The notes: generated from the sequence alone by a model not told the origin. Counted from the stretch's first letter, positions 37,877 through 46,964 are shown. The stretch: 64,000 nucleotides of DNA from Cytobacillus sp. FSL H8-0458 (GCF_038002165.1 NZ_JBBOBR010000001.1:1-64000), one strand, 5' to 3'. Made by a program: numbers and translations.

Positions 37877-38650
37877 TTGGAACATTTATTTGGACATGAC
37901 TGGGAGATTGTTCCCGCCGGAGGGGCGACAGGGGAAGCTTTTTATGCAAAGAACGATGAGCAGAGGCTTTTTCTAAAAAGAAACTCTTCTCCTTTCCTGG
38001 CGGTTCTATCTGCGGAAGGAATCGTCCCGAAACTTATCTGGACAAAAAGAATGGAAAATGGGGACGTTATAACTGCCCAGCAATGGCTTAATGGACGAGA
38101 GCTGAAAGCTTCTGACATGAACCGGGAAAGCGTCGCAAAGCTTTTGAGAAAGATCCACTCTTCAAAGCCGCTGCTTGGTATGCTGACAAGAATGGGGAAA
38201 TCGCCGCTGCAGCCTGAAACTCTTCTGCATTTGATAGAGGAAGAGCTGGATTGTGATCTGAAGGAGCAGACTGCTGTTATTCAGTCAGTCGATTTCCTGA
38301 AAAAAGAAGTTTCGCATATCCGCTGTGAAGAAAATACGGTGTGCCACTGCGATGTGAATCATAACAACTGGCTGCTTGCGGAAAACAACCAGCTGTACTT
38401 GATTGATTGGGATGGAGCCATGATAGCAGATCCCGCAATTGATCTGGGCATGCTGCTTTACTGGTATATTCCTAAAGAGGAATGGTCCAATTGGCTTGAG
38501 CGGTATGGCATTCAATTATCAGATGATTTGCTGCTCCGCATGAAATGGTATGTGATCGCACAGACTTTGACATCTATCCAATGGCATAAAAATAAATTCA
38601 GATTCCAGGAAATGGATAAGTGGCTTTCTTACCTGGATGAGCTTCTTTGA
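37877..38650 (+). CDS. ytmP: Phosphotransferase family protein YtmP
   Basis: A 257-residue choline/aminoglycoside kinase-like protein. The Brenner-type catalytic motif is CHCDVNHNNWLL and the metal-binding motif LIDWDGAMIADP, both in the C-terminal half. The true substrate is unknown. It begins with TTG at 37877 after AGGTGA. Its stop lies only 3 bp from the stop of the opposing ytzH, and no forward terminator intervenes. Confidence 0.88.
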   Translation: MEHLFGHDWEIVPAGGATGEAFYAKNDEQRLFLKRNSSPFLAVLSAEGIVPKLIWTKRMENGDVITAQQWLNGRELKASDMNRESVAKLLRKIHSSKPLLGMLTRMGKSPLQPETLLHLIEEELDCDLKEQTAVIQSVDFLKKEVSHIRCEENTVCHCDVNHNNWLLAENNQLYLIDWDGAMIADPAIDLGMLLYWYIPKEEWSNWLERYGIQLSDDLLLRMKWYVIAQTLTSIQWHKNKFRFQEMDKWLSYLDELL

Positions 38651-38653
38651 GAT

Positions 38654-38932
38654 TTACGAAAATTGATCAATATCCTGTACCCATTGTGATAAATCATTCT
38701 GATGGGATTCAATGTGGGTATCCAATCGGGAAGAATTGATTCCGTGCTGACTGTATTCATAAATTTCTTCTAATACTGTTTTTACGTTTTGATTAATGTT
38801 TCCGTTTATCATTAATGATTTTACCAGGCGTTCCAATTGTTCACATTCTGAAATAGAGCCACAGCAATCTGTCTGATGATTGCTTAAAATATCTTTTAAT
38901 AAATTTAATTGATCCTGGGGTCCAAGCGGCAT
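38654..38932 (-). CDS. ytzH: YtzH-like protein
   Basis: A 92-residue acidic, helical protein with DQLNLLKDILSNHQTDCCG near the start, matching B. subtilis YtzH in size. Function unknown. The ATG at 38932 follows AAAGGGTG. It lies on the opposite strand between ytmP and trmB, a conserved arrangement in Bacillus. Confidence 0.82.
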   Translation of the reverse strand: MPLGPQDQLNLLKDILSNHQTDCCGSISECEQLERLVKSLMINGNINQNVKTVLEEIYEYSQHGINSSRLDTHIESHQNDLSQWVQDIDQFS

Positions 38933-38969
38933 GAATAACACCCTTTCTATTGAATCTGAAAATAAAAGC

Positions 38970-39008
38970 AAAAGGAATTCACTTTTAGGTTGTGGATTCC
39001 TTTTTTAT
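38970..39008 (+). terminator. Forward terminator beyond ytzH
   Basis: AAAGGAAT-TCAC (38971-38982) pairs with GTGG-ATTCCTTT (38992-39003), followed by T run. As it points forward and the nearest forward gene is ytmP, it may end a ytmP transcript that runs antisense through ytzH. Confidence 0.7.
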
Positions 39009-39164
39009 TTATTCATGTGCGGATGTCATTTAAGTGTTTGAATGCCATTGGATTAATTGCAAGCAAGGGATGAACTATTTAACAGATCTCCATAAAAAAT
39101 AAAGTTGCATCACCGGGATGGGCATGATATTGTTTGAACGATATTAATTTTTAGGAGTGTCAAT

Positions 39165-39803
39165 ATGCGACAGCGAAATAAACCTTGGGCAAAAGATAAA
39201 TTAGCCGAATATCCTCAATATGTAATTTCAGAACCAGAAAAACATAAAGGCAAGTGGAATGAAGCATTCGATAAAGATCAGCCCCTTCATATAGAAATTG
39301 GGACAGGCAAAGGCCGCTTCCTAACTGGTATGGCAAAAGCAAACCCGGATATCAACTATATTGGAATCGAGCTGGCTGAAAGCGTAATTGTCACCGCCTT
39401 GGATCGTATCATTGAGGAGAAGCTTCCAAATATAAAGCTTTTGAATGTGAACGCAAATGATCTTCGGGATTACTTTGAAAAGGGAGAAGTCAATCGTGTC
39501 TACCTCAATTTTTCAGATCCTTGGCCGAAGAAGCGTCATGCAAAACGCAGGCTGACTTTTAGAAGCTTCCTGGAGATTTATGAAGATATTCTTGTGGATA
39601 AAGGGGAAATCCACTTTAAGACAGATAACCAGGGATTGTTTGAATCTTCTCTTATGAGTTTTTCCGATTATGGCATGCTGCTGACATTTGTCAGCCTCGA
39701 CCTTCACAATAGTGATTATGAAGGAAACATCATGACCGAATATGAAGAAAAGTTTTCATCAAGGGGCAGCCGTATATTCCGGTGTGAAGTGCAATACAGA
39801 TAA
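39165..39803 (+). CDS. trmB: tRNA (guanine-N7-)-methyltransferase
   Basis: TrmB methylates G46 of tRNAs using SAM. The 212-residue protein has the SAM motif [11 protein letters not shown], the family-specific [16 protein letters not shown] motif and a C-terminal [11 protein letters not shown], all diagnostic. The ATG at 39165 follows AGGAG. It corresponds to B. subtilis ytmQ. Confidence 0.96.
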   Translation: MRQRNKPWAKDKLAEYPQYVISEPEKHKGKWNEAFDKDQPLHIEIGTGKGRFLTGMAKANPDINYIGIELAESVIVTALDRIIEEKLPNIKLLNVNANDLRDYFEKGEVNRVYLNFSDPWPKKRHAKRRLTFRSFLEIYEDILVDKGEIHFKTDNQGLFESSLMSFSDYGMLLTFVSLDLHNSDYEGNIMTEYEEKFSSRGSRIFRCEVQYR

Positions 39804-39807
39804 TTCA

Positions 39808-39835
39808 GTCTATCCATATGGATAGGCTTTTTATT
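39808..39835 (+). terminator. trmB terminator
   Basis: A stem GTCTATCC/GGATAGGC around ATAT (39808-39827) is followed by a T run. Confidence 0.75.
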
Positions 39836-39874
39836 ATTTGTATTGCACATGAATAGTTTAAATATTTCTACAAG

Positions 39875-39922
39875 TAAGCGCTTAAATGTTATGATGAGGT
39901 AAATGGAAAGCGAGCGCTTGCT
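39875..39922 (+). promoter_or_regulatory. ytnP promoter region with two GCGCTT palindromes
   Basis: The perfect palindrome TAAGCGCTTA (39875-39884) lies just before a -10-like TATGAT (39890-39895), and the related AGCGAGCGCTTGCT (39909-39922, 12 of 14 positions symmetrical) follows the expected start. The pair straddling the -10 looks like an operator for a repressor. Confidence 0.5.
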
Positions 39923-39949
39923 CAGAAATATTAAATGGAGGAGATAATT

Positions 39950-40792
39950 ATGGAAACATTGAAGTTAAAGAACATAAAGCTGTCCTGGCTTCGCGGCGGT
40001 GTCACATATCTTGACGGCGGAGCCATGTTTGGAGTAGTTCCGAAGCCTTTGTGGTCAAAAAGATATCCATGCAATGAAAATAATCAGATCGAACTGAGAA
40101 CAGATCCTATTCTTATTCAATTTGATGGTAAGAATATCTTAGTCGAATCGGGTCTGGGGAACGGGAAACTGAATGAAAAGCAGAAGAGGAATTTCGGAGC
40201 GCTTGAAGAGTCTTTTGTTGAGCAGGATTTAGCCAAGCACGGTTTGTCCCCCCGGAATATCGATTATATCCTTATGACGCATCTTCATTTTGATCATGCC
40301 TGCGGACTGACAACACCGGAAGAAGGAAAGTTCTCTTCTGTATATCCTAACGCCAGAATCATCACATCACGGGTGGAATGGGAAGAAATGAGAAATCCTA
40401 ACATCCGCTCAAGAAATACATATTGGAAAGAAAACTGGGAGTCCATTCAGGATCAGGTGGAAGTTTTTGATGGGGAGTGGACGCTCGGCCCTATTAAAAT
40501 GGTTCATACAGGCGGCCATAGTGATGGACATTCCATCCTTGTTATAGAAGATGAAGACGATACGGTCATTCATATGGCTGATATCATGCCAACGCATGCT
40601 CATGCAAATGTTTTATGGGTCCTCGCTTACGATGACTACCCGATGGATTCCATCAGCGCCAAGGAAAAATGGATGGAATACGGCATGAAGAAAAATGCAT
40701 GGTTCACTTTTTACCACGATGCTTTTTACAGGGCAGTCAAGTGGGATGAAGCAGGAAATGTGCTTGAGAAAGTAGAAAAGAATAAAAACTAA
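39950..40792 (+). CDS. ytnP: MBL-fold hydrolase YtnP (lactonase homologue)
   Basis: A 280-residue metallo-beta-lactamase fold hydrolase with HLHFDH (111-116) and a later GGHSDGHS, the two-metal site. B. subtilis YtnP is described as a quorum-quenching lactonase-like protein that inhibits Streptomyces signalling. The ATG at 39950 follows GGAGGAG. Two operator-like palindromes lie upstream. Confidence 0.88.
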   Translation: METLKLKNIKLSWLRGGVTYLDGGAMFGVVPKPLWSKRYPCNENNQIELRTDPILIQFDGKNILVESGLGNGKLNEKQKRNFGALEESFVEQDLAKHGLSPRNIDYILMTHLHFDHACGLTTPEEGKFSSVYPNARIITSRVEWEEMRNPNIRSRNTYWKENWESIQDQVEVFDGEWTLGPIKMVHTGGHSDGHSILVIEDEDDTVIHMADIMPTHAHANVLWVLAYDDYPMDSISAKEKWMEYGMKKNAWFTFYHDAFYRAVKWDEAGNVLEKVEKNKN

Positions 40793-40817
40793 AAAATCCC
40801 CATCCGGGGATTTTTTA
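40791..40817 (+). terminator. Bidirectional terminator between ytnP and ytzB
   Basis: AAAAAATCCCC (40791-40801) pairs with GGGGATTTTTT (40807-40817). Confidence 0.85.
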
Positions 40818-40838
40818 ATACAATTCAGCTGCTGATGG

Positions 40839-41153
40839 TCAATGAAGTGGGAATACGTCCAAAATGGTTCCAGTCTCTGCATCGGCAATGAACTCATACT
40901 GCTCGGCTTCTTCACCGGAAAATCTTGAAATGCCGCCCTTATAAACCTGATATTTTAAATGGCCCTTTTCATAAGGTTCAGCTTTCATCTGAATCCATGA
41001 TCCGCTTATCGGACCTTCCTGTTTAAATGCATCCTTTGCATTAGCTAAAGCTCTTTCCGGAGAAACAGCAGTTTTCTGCGAAAGCAATTCCCTTGCTGCG
41101 TATCCGCTTGCCAAACCAACTCCTACACCTAACATAAAAGATTTCCAATTCAT
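40839..41153 (-). CDS. ytzB: PepSY-domain protein YtzB
   Basis: A 104-residue protein with one N-terminal hydrophobic segment (MNWKSFMLGVGVGLASGYAA), then a PepSY-like domain ending DAETGTILDVFP. It probably faces the outside of the membrane; PepSY domains are thought to restrain proteases, but no partner is shown. The ATG at 41153 follows GGGGAGGTG. Confidence 0.83.
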   Translation of the reverse strand: MNWKSFMLGVGVGLASGYAARELLSQKTAVSPERALANAKDAFKQEGPISGSWIQMKAEPYEKGHLKYQVYKGGISRFSGEEAEQYEFIADAETGTILDVFPLH

Positions 41154-41332
41154 AATTGCACCTCCCCAGGCTGATGATATAAGCAATTCATTATTAAAAT
41201 TTTCTGTTTTCCAAATCTATCTTACCAAAAATAGGCTGGAACTAAAATAAATATTGCATTTCGTCAGTCGAAATTTCCTGTCTGAAATGGTGGAAAGACG
41301 TATGAAAGTTCTGTAAAATGAGATTATCGCAG

Positions 41333-41479
41333 TCTAACGGGCAGTAAGATCTCCCGCTTCAAAACTCAGATGAATAAAGGAGGATAAGTGAGGGTCAAAC
41401 TGCCCGTAAAGGCCCGATTGGTTCAACTAACAATCAGCAGGGAGAAGAGCACTCCCTACTGATTGAAGTTTCACTTTAT
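41333..41479 (+). repeat. Family B repeat, short copy B3
   Basis: It is flanked by ATTAT (41333-41337, one change from TTTAT) and TTTAT (41475-41479). The left and right hairpins are present, joined by GGCCCGATTGGTTCAACTAA without the two-hairpin module. The right hairpin is CAATCAGCAGGGAG...CTCCCTACTGATTG. Confidence 0.8.
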
Positions 41480-41526
41480 ACATATCAGCATTGACAATTT
41501 ATTGATTATAAAAAGGAGAAGAATAG

Positions 41527-42600
41527 ATGAACGAAAATACTTTGCAGCTTTTTAAAACATTGACAGAGTTGCCGGGGGCACCTGGAAACGAGCATTTAGT
41601 CCGGAAATTCATGCGCGAACAAATCAGCCAATATACAGATGAAGTTGTCCAGGATAAGCTGGGAGGCATCTTCGGAGTTAAAAGAGGCGATGAAAGCGGC
41701 CCGACTGTAATGGTAGCAGGACATATAGATGAAGTGGGATTCATGGTCACCAGCATTACAGATAATGGCATGATCCGTTTTCAGACACTTGGAGGCTGGT
41801 GGAGCCAGGTTTTACTGGCACAAAGAGTACAAATTATTACAGATCATGGACCTGTGACAGGAGTTATCGGTTCCATTCCTCCGCATCTTTTAGACGAAGC
41901 CAAGCGCTCAAAGCCAATGGAAATTAAGAATATGCTGATTGACATTGGGGCGGATGACCGTGAAGATGCCAAAAGAATAGGCATTAAGCCAGGACAGCAA
42001 ATTCTGCCGATTTGTCCATTCACACCAATGGCCAATGATAAGAAAATTCTTGCAAAAGCATGGGATAACCGTTATGGATGCGGCCTGGCCGTGGAGCTCT
42101 TAGAGGAAGTCCAGAATGAAACTCTTCCCAATATTCTTTATTCAGGAGCAACTGTTCAGGAAGAAGTTGGCTTAAGAGGTGCCCAGACAGCAGCGAATAT
42201 GATTAAACCTGATATTTTCTTTGCGTTGGATGCAAGCCCTGCCAATGATATGACAGGGGATAAAAACGAGTTCGGACACTTAGGCAAAGGAGCTCTGCTG
42301 CGGATACTGGACCGTTCCATGGTAACGCACCGAGGCATGAGGGAATTTGTACTGGATACAGCCGAAACGAACAAAATCCCATATCAGTATTTCGTCTCAC
42401 AGGGAGGAACAGATGCCGGAAAAGTTCATGTATCCAATGAAGGTGTTCCAAGTGCAGTAATCGGCATTTGCTCCCGTTATATTCATACTCATGCATCCAT
42501 CGTTCATGTCGACGATTATGCAGCGGCAAAAGAATTGCTTGTTAAACTTGTAAAATCTTGTGACCGTTCAACAGTAGAGACCATCCGTCAAAACAGTTAA
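41527..42600 (+). CDS. ytoP: M42-family aminopeptidase YtoP
   Basis: A 357-residue M42-type metallopeptidase (glutamyl aminopeptidase/deblocking peptidase-like). Metal ligands appear in [12 protein letters not shown] near residue 65, [10 protein letters not shown] near 180 and [10 protein letters not shown] near 213, with FFALDASPA further on. It probably cleaves N-terminal residues from peptides in the cytoplasm. AAAGGAG precedes the ATG. A family B repeat lies just upstream. Confidence 0.92.
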   Translation: MNENTLQLFKTLTELPGAPGNEHLVRKFMREQISQYTDEVVQDKLGGIFGVKRGDESGPTVMVAGHIDEVGFMVTSITDNGMIRFQTLGGWWSQVLLAQRVQIITDHGPVTGVIGSIPPHLLDEAKRSKPMEIKNMLIDIGADDREDAKRIGIKPGQQILPICPFTPMANDKKILAKAWDNRYGCGLAVELLEEVQNETLPNILYSGATVQEEVGLRGAQTAANMIKPDIFFALDASPANDMTGDKNEFGHLGKGALLRILDRSMVTHRGMREFVLDTAETNKIPYQYFVSQGGTDAGKVHVSNEGVPSAVIGICSRYIHTHASIVHVDDYAAAKELLVKLVKSCDRSTVETIRQNS

Positions 42601-42654
42601 TCAGATGAGACAGCAGGTGCTGTCTCTTTTTCCTGTCAAAAGAAAGGAGCATTT

Positions 42655-43167
42655 ATGAAAATCATCATTGGTTCAAAAAATCCTGCAAAGATTTCGGCAG
42701 TACAAGCTGCCTTTAGTGATTATGAAGCAGACATAATGTCCAAAGATGTGCCGTCAGGAGTGGACGATCAGCCATTTTCGGATGAAGAAACCATTAAAGG
42801 GGCCATCAACAGAGCTTATGGAGCACTTGAAATATCAGGAGAACAAATCGGTATTGGATTAGAGGGCGGTGTGCAAAAAACAGAATATGGGCTTTTTCTC
42901 TGTAATTGGGGGGCTCTGGCGGAAAAAGGACAGCCTCCGATTATTGCAGGCGGAGCCAGAATTCCTCTTCCAGAAGCTGTGGCAGAAAGGCTATTAGCTG
43001 GCGAAGAACTGGGACCTGTAATGGATGATTACGCCAAAAAAGAAAACGTCCGCAAAAATGAAGGGGCAGTTGGAATTTTTACAAGTGGGCAGATTGACCG
43101 TGCTGACATGTTCTCACATGTCATGAAGCTTCTTATCGGGCAATATGAATATAGAAAAAGGGGATAG
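42655..43167 (+). CDS. DUF84-family inosine/xanthosine triphosphatase
   Basis: A 170-residue protein of the YjjX/NTPase family, starting MKIIIGSKNPAKISAV and containing GIGLEGGVQ and GAVGIFTSGQIDR. Characterised relatives hydrolyse non-canonical purine triphosphates such as ITP and XTP, protecting nucleic acids. It follows ytoP by 54 bp and may share its transcript. AAAGGAGC precedes the ATG. Confidence 0.87.
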   Translation: MKIIIGSKNPAKISAVQAAFSDYEADIMSKDVPSGVDDQPFSDEETIKGAINRAYGALEISGEQIGIGLEGGVQKTEYGLFLCNWGALAEKGQPPIIAGGARIPLPEAVAERLLAGEELGPVMDDYAKKENVRKNEGAVGIFTSGQIDRADMFSHVMKLLIGQYEYRKRG

Positions 43168-43191
43168 CATAGCGCTAACCCCTTTTTCTAT
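43151..43191 (+). terminator. Bidirectional terminator overlapping both stop regions
   Basis: ATAGAAAAAGGGG (43151-43163) pairs perfectly with CCCCTTTTTCTAT (43179-43191), covering the ends of the DUF84 gene and ytoQ. Confidence 0.88.
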
Positions 43192-43634
43192 TCGGTTTCG
43201 AAGATGTACGACAAAACTTTTAATGCCTGGCTGACAGTTTCAACAGTAACATTTGCTTTGCTTGAAAGCTCTTTTAGGGGATGGTGAAGTTCCTTTGGAC
43301 GGATAAGGATCAGCGGCTTTCCAAGAGCGGCGGCTGCGCTTGCATCCATGGCGGTGTTCCATTGCTTGTACTTCTCACCAAATAATGCAATCACCAGGTC
43401 TGATTTCTGCATTAGAAGCTGTGTTCTTAAGTTATTAATGCTTGAAGCAGCTTCATCCCGAAGTATTGCATCCGGCTGCTTCCCGAGAATTTCCTCTCCA
43501 ATCAAGTCAGAACGTTCATGATTTTCCATAGGACCTGTAAAATGAACCGGCAGCTGAAGTAATTTCGCTTTCTCCTTTATTTCATTGCGCCAATTGGAAT
43601 GTATTTCACCTGCTAAATAGACGGTTATTTCCAT
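43188..43634 (-). CDS. ytoQ: YtoQ-family protein
   Basis: A 148-residue protein starting MEITVYLAGEIHSNWR, with SDLIGEEILG and LVIALFGEKYKQWNTAMDA, the YtoQ pattern. It resembles nucleoside 2-deoxyribosyltransferase-like folds, but no activity is known. The stop region overlaps the shared terminator. GAGGAAAAAAG precedes the ATG. Confidence 0.87.
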   Translation of the reverse strand: MEITVYLAGEIHSNWRNEIKEKAKLLQLPVHFTGPMENHERSDLIGEEILGKQPDAILRDEAASSINNLRTQLLMQKSDLVIALFGEKYKQWNTAMDASAAAALGKPLILIRPKELHHPLKELSSKANVTVETVSQALKVLSYIFETE

Positions 43635-43726
43635 TCTTTTTTCCTCCTTTATGCAATATTCTTATATTTTAACATTTCTTCTAGGAAGTAACGCAGTGAA
43701 AAGGCTGCCAATCCTGATATGAAGGG

Positions 43727-43756
43727 TTGTCAGACTATTGAGAAGAAATGTATGAT
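43727..43756 (+). promoter_or_regulatory. Probable promoter of the lipoprotein gene
   Basis: TTGTCA (43727-43732), 18 bp and TATGAT (43751-43756) lie about 40 bp before the start codon. Confidence 0.6.
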
Positions 43757-43797
43757 AGGGAAGGATATGAGAATCCTTGCAAGGAGGGGACAATAGA

Positions 43798-44310
43798 ATG
43801 AGTAAAAGATTCACCGCAGCCTTGCTCTTATTTATTTCATTTATACTGCTAAGTGCCTGTTCAGCATCGTTGGAAGAAGAGCAAACCGCCGCAAAGAATG
43901 CTGCAGAGGAAGCATTTAACCAATCACCTGAAAAGACAAATCATAAGTTTGAAGATATAGAATATTATTTGCCTTTCGGCTACGAAGTAGAAGAGGAAAG
44001 CCCAAATAACATCATTTTAAAAAATGGCTCGAAACGATATATCCTTTTTTACAATCAGCATGAAGGCTCGGACAGCAAGATCGTTTATGATGCTACCTTA
44101 AAGCAGAAAGATGAATTTGAAGTTAAAGAGACGTTTACAAAAGATGGACATAATGGCTTCCTATTAATCAACAGCGGAAAAAGAGACGAACATGAAATGG
44201 TCGTCGGGATTGGCGGCGTAAAATTATCAACGCAGGCTAAAACCAGAAACTTATCCTCTGACGCCGCTGCGATGATGGAAATAGCTAATTCTGTTCAAAT
44301 GAATAACTAA
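43798..44310 (+). CDS. Putative lipoprotein, function unknown
   Basis: A 170-residue protein with a lipoprotein signal: positive N-terminus (MSKRF), hydrophobic core and lipobox LLSAC with Cys21. The mature part is charged, with no motif recognised. The ATG at 43798 follows AAGGAGGGG. It is a single-gene unit with its own promoter and terminator. Confidence 0.82.
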   Translation: MSKRFTAALLLFISFILLSACSASLEEEQTAAKNAAEEAFNQSPEKTNHKFEDIEYYLPFGYEVEEESPNNIILKNGSKRYILFYNQHEGSDSKIVYDATLKQKDEFEVKETFTKDGHNGFLLINSGKRDEHEMVVGIGGVKLSTQAKTRNLSSDAAAMMEIANSVQMNN

Positions 44311-44312
44311 AG

Positions 44313-44337
44313 CGAGGGGCGCTGCCCTTCGTTTTTT
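44313..44337 (+). terminator. Terminator of the lipoprotein gene
   Basis: CGAGGGGC (44313-44320) pairs with GCCCTTCG (44324-44331, one G-U), followed by six T. Confidence 0.8.
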
Positions 44338-44452
44338 GTTTTGCCTTTATAAGCAGCTGAATTTTCTATTGGTATAATAGAAAGCTCCTATTAAAAGAAC
44401 AATAAGAATACAGAAGATTTTATATTACAAGTGTCTTTACATATGTTATCTT

Positions 44453-44608
44453 ATAAAGTGAAACTTCAATCAGTGGGGAATGCTTCTCTCCCCACTGATT
44501 GTTAGTTGAACCAATCGGGCCTTTACGGGCAGTTTGCCCCCACTTATCCCTCTTTGATTCCTCTGAGTCTTGAAGTGGGGGTCTTACTGCCCGTTAGACT
44601 GCGATAAA
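44453..44608 (-). repeat. Family B repeat, short copy B4, inverted
   Basis: Read on the minus strand it runs TTTAT-CGCAGTCTAACGGGC to GATTGAAGTTTCAC-TTTAT, with TTTAT at both edges. Left and right hairpins are intact, the latter CAATCAGTGGGGA...TCCCCACTGATTG, joined by GATTGGTTCAACT as in B3. Confidence 0.8.
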
Positions 44609-44636
44609 TGCAGAACTTTTACATAGGGGGAAAACA

Positions 44637-45659
44637 ATGAGAGCTTTTCTGGATAGAAAAGGGGTTACCCTTTCAGCTAAAGTTTATTTTATAGATGCCC
44701 TGAGCAGCATGGCGCTGGGATTGTTTGCTTCGCTGATCATCGGGCTGATTATCAAGACAATTGGCGAACAGACTGATATCAAATATTTGCAGGATATGGG
44801 TATTCTTGCTATGGGGCTGATGGGCCCTGCTATTGGAGTGGCAGTTGCATACGGATTGAATGCTCCGCCGCTGGTTGTCTTTTCAGCCATTGCAAGCGGG
44901 GCTGCAGGTGCGGCTCTTGGGGGTCCGGCAGGGAGCTTTGCTGCAGCCCTTATTTCCACAGAACTTGGAAAATTGGTCAGTAAGGAAACAAAAGTGGATA
45001 TCATTGTAACACCGCTTGTAACCATTGCATCGGGTTATGTCGTATCAACATTTATTGGTCCCGGAATTGATTTTGGAATGAAAAGCTTTGGCAGCCTGAT
45101 CATGTGGGGAACCGAGCAAAGGCCGATCCTCATGGGGATCATTGTGGCGGTATTAATGGGACTTGCCTTGACGGCTCCCATCTCTTCAGCTGCCATTGCG
45201 CTTATGCTTGATCTGCACGGAGTTGCAGCAGGAGCTGCCACGATTGGCTGTGCAGCACAAATGGTCGGCTTCGCTGTGAGCAGCTACAGGGAAAATAAAA
45301 TGGGCGGTTTAATTGCGATAGGAATTGGAACATCCATGTTGCAGGTGCCTAATATTATTAGAAACCCGCGCATCCTTATTCCGCCTACAATCGCAGGGGC
45401 TATACTCGCGCCGTTTGGCACGACCATCTGGCTAATGGAAAACAATGCTGCAGGGGCAGGGATGGGTACAAGCGGGCTTGTTGGCCAGATTATGACTTTT
45501 ACCACGATGGGCTTTGGCCCGGACGTTTGGATGAAGGTCATCGTCTTGCATATTATTGGACCCGCTCTCATCAGCCTGATATTATCTGAATATATGAGGA
45601 AAAAAGGCTGGATCCAATATGGAGACATGCATATCAGCACAGGGGGCGTAAGAAAATGA
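44637..45659 (+). CDS. PTS EIIC-like membrane protein (EIIC_2 type)
   Basis: A 340-residue polytopic membrane protein rich in Gly/Ala with about nine helices and motifs GAAGAALGGPAGSFAAA and PISSAAIALMLDLHG, fitting the PTS_EIIC_2 family. No EIIA or EIIB domain is encoded nearby, so phosphotransfer-driven sugar uptake is doubtful and the substrate is unknown. It overlaps ytpP by four bases (ATGA), so translation of the two is coupled. Confidence 0.75.
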   Translation: MRAFLDRKGVTLSAKVYFIDALSSMALGLFASLIIGLIIKTIGEQTDIKYLQDMGILAMGLMGPAIGVAVAYGLNAPPLVVFSAIASGAAGAALGGPAGSFAAALISTELGKLVSKETKVDIIVTPLVTIASGYVVSTFIGPGIDFGMKSFGSLIMWGTEQRPILMGIIVAVLMGLALTAPISSAAIALMLDLHGVAAGAATIGCAAQMVGFAVSSYRENKMGGLIAIGIGTSMLQVPNIIRNPRILIPPTIAGAILAPFGTTIWLMENNAAGAGMGTSGLVGQIMTFTTMGFGPDVWMKVIVLHIIGPALISLILSEYMRKKGWIQYGDMHISTGGVRK

Positions 45660-45973
45660 AAAAATTGGAATCAATGGAGCAATTTGACGAGATGCGCAGC
45701 AGCGGGAAACACATTTTCATGTTTTCAGCAGACTGGTGTCCTGATTGCCGGGTGATTGAACCGGTATTGCCTGAAATTGAAGCAAAATATAGTGATTATA
45801 ATTTTATTTATGTAGACCGCGATCAATTCATTGATCTTTGCATTGAGCTTGATGTCTTTGGCATTCCGAGCTTCATTGGATACAGGGACGGCCAGGAGCT
45901 AGGCCGCTTTGTCAGTAAAGACCGCAAAACACAGGAAGAAATCGAGAACTTTATTCAGACTCTGGAAAACTAG
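45656..45973 (+). CDS. ytpP: Thioredoxin-like protein YtpP
   Basis: A 105-residue thioredoxin-fold protein with the active site WCPDC (Cys28, Cys31) and a cis-Pro segment FGIPSF. The non-standard CPDC centre suggests a redox role different from the main thioredoxin. Start codon overlaps the upstream membrane protein gene. Confidence 0.9.
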   Translation: MKKLESMEQFDEMRSSGKHIFMFSADWCPDCRVIEPVLPEIEAKYSDYNFIYVDRDQFIDLCIELDVFGIPSFIGYRDGQELGRFVSKDRKTQEEIENFIQTLEN

Positions 45974-46013
45974 GCCTGTGTTCATTTAGTGTTCATATCT
46001 CTGCTTTGATAAC

Positions 46014-46071
46014 TGTCTAGCGCAAGCAGCCTACCCCCAGAGGCATCGGGGGTGGGCAGGCTTCCGCTTTT
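46014..46071 (+). repeat. Family A repeat, truncated copy A4
   Basis: Both ends are present, TGTCTAGCGCAAG and GGCTTCCGCTTTT, but the AAAGAAC-loop core is missing. The middle is a simple GC-rich hairpin, CCTACCCCC with GGGGGTGGG. Confidence 0.65.
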
Positions 46072-46073
46072 AG

Positions 46074-46107
46074 ACCCTCCTGCATCTCCTTTGAGCAGGA
46101 GGGTTTA
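46074..46107 (+). terminator. Terminator after ytpP
   Basis: ACCCTCCTGC (46074-46083) pairs perfectly with GCAGGAGGGT (46095-46104); the T tail is weak. Confidence 0.65.
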
Positions 46108-46157
46108 TTAGTGTAAAATGAATTCTGAAATGAATCCCCATAAGGAGGGGCTTATAT

Positions 46158-46958
46158 ATGAAAATGGATAGCAAAAAAATGAAAAATGAATTGGAGCAGC
46201 GTTTAGCAAAAGAAAATCGGACTTTTTCTTTTGACAGGGAAAAAGACCAGCTCAGAATTGAAAATAGAGACACTGGAAAAGGAATTACCATCACTCTTCC
46301 GGGCATAATTGCAAAATGGCAGGAGCAAAAGGAGAAAGCAATTGACGAGGTCGTATATTATGTCGAGGAAGGATTAGAAGCAATGGCGGAGGATGCCCAT
46401 TTATCCGGGCATGAAAGAAACATTTTTCCGGTCATCCGATCAGCCTCTTTTCCGGGTGAATCTCAGGAAGGCGTTCCTTTTCTGACTGATGAACACACGG
46501 CTGAAACCCGGATTTATTATGCCCTCGACCTCGGTAAAACGTATTGCCTTATTGATGCACAGCTAATGGAAAAAGAGGGCTGGGATCCGGAAAGAATTAA
46601 AGAAACTGCTCTATTTAATGTAAGATCTCTCTCGACAGATATGAAATCGGATACTGTAGCAGGAAATACTTTCTATTTCTTAAATAAGAATGATGGATAT
46701 GATGCAAGCAGGATACTGAATGATTCGTTCATCAAAGAAATGAGCAGAAAAGCAGAAGGAACCATGGCAGTGGCAGTGCCGCATCAGGATGTACTAATTA
46801 TTGCAGATATTAAAAATGAAACAGGCTATGATGTTCTCGCCCAGATGACTATGAGTTTCTTTGCGAGCGGCAGAGTGCCCATCACTTCCCTTTCATTTCT
46901 ATACGAAAATGAAGAGTTTGAACCAATATTTATTTTGGGTAAGAATAAAAAGAAATAG
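46158..46958 (+). CDS. ytpQ: DUF1444-family protein YtpQ
   Basis: A 266-residue soluble, acidic protein matching B. subtilis YtpQ in length and location downstream of ytpP. Function unknown. AAGGAGGGG precedes the ATG at 46158. In B. subtilis ytpR (a tRNA-binding-domain protein) follows; here the next gene is sftA. Confidence 0.88.
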   Translation: MKMDSKKMKNELEQRLAKENRTFSFDREKDQLRIENRDTGKGITITLPGIIAKWQEQKEKAIDEVVYYVEEGLEAMAEDAHLSGHERNIFPVIRSASFPGESQEGVPFLTDEHTAETRIYYALDLGKTYCLIDAQLMEKEGWDPERIKETALFNVRSLSTDMKSDTVAGNTFYFLNKNDGYDASRILNDSFIKEMSRKAEGTMAVAVPHQDVLIIADIKNETGYDVLAQMTMSFFASGRVPITSLSFLYENEEFEPIFILGKNKKK

Positions 46959-46964
46959 CTTTTT

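Noticed and set aside
37717-37899. 60-codon frame upstream of ytmP
   Set aside because: It overlaps the ytmP start in another frame, has no ribosome site, and its sequence resembles AT-rich non-coding DNA.
39909-39922. cre site upstream of ytnP
   Set aside because: It lacks the WTGNAA half of the consensus; better described as a separate palindrome.
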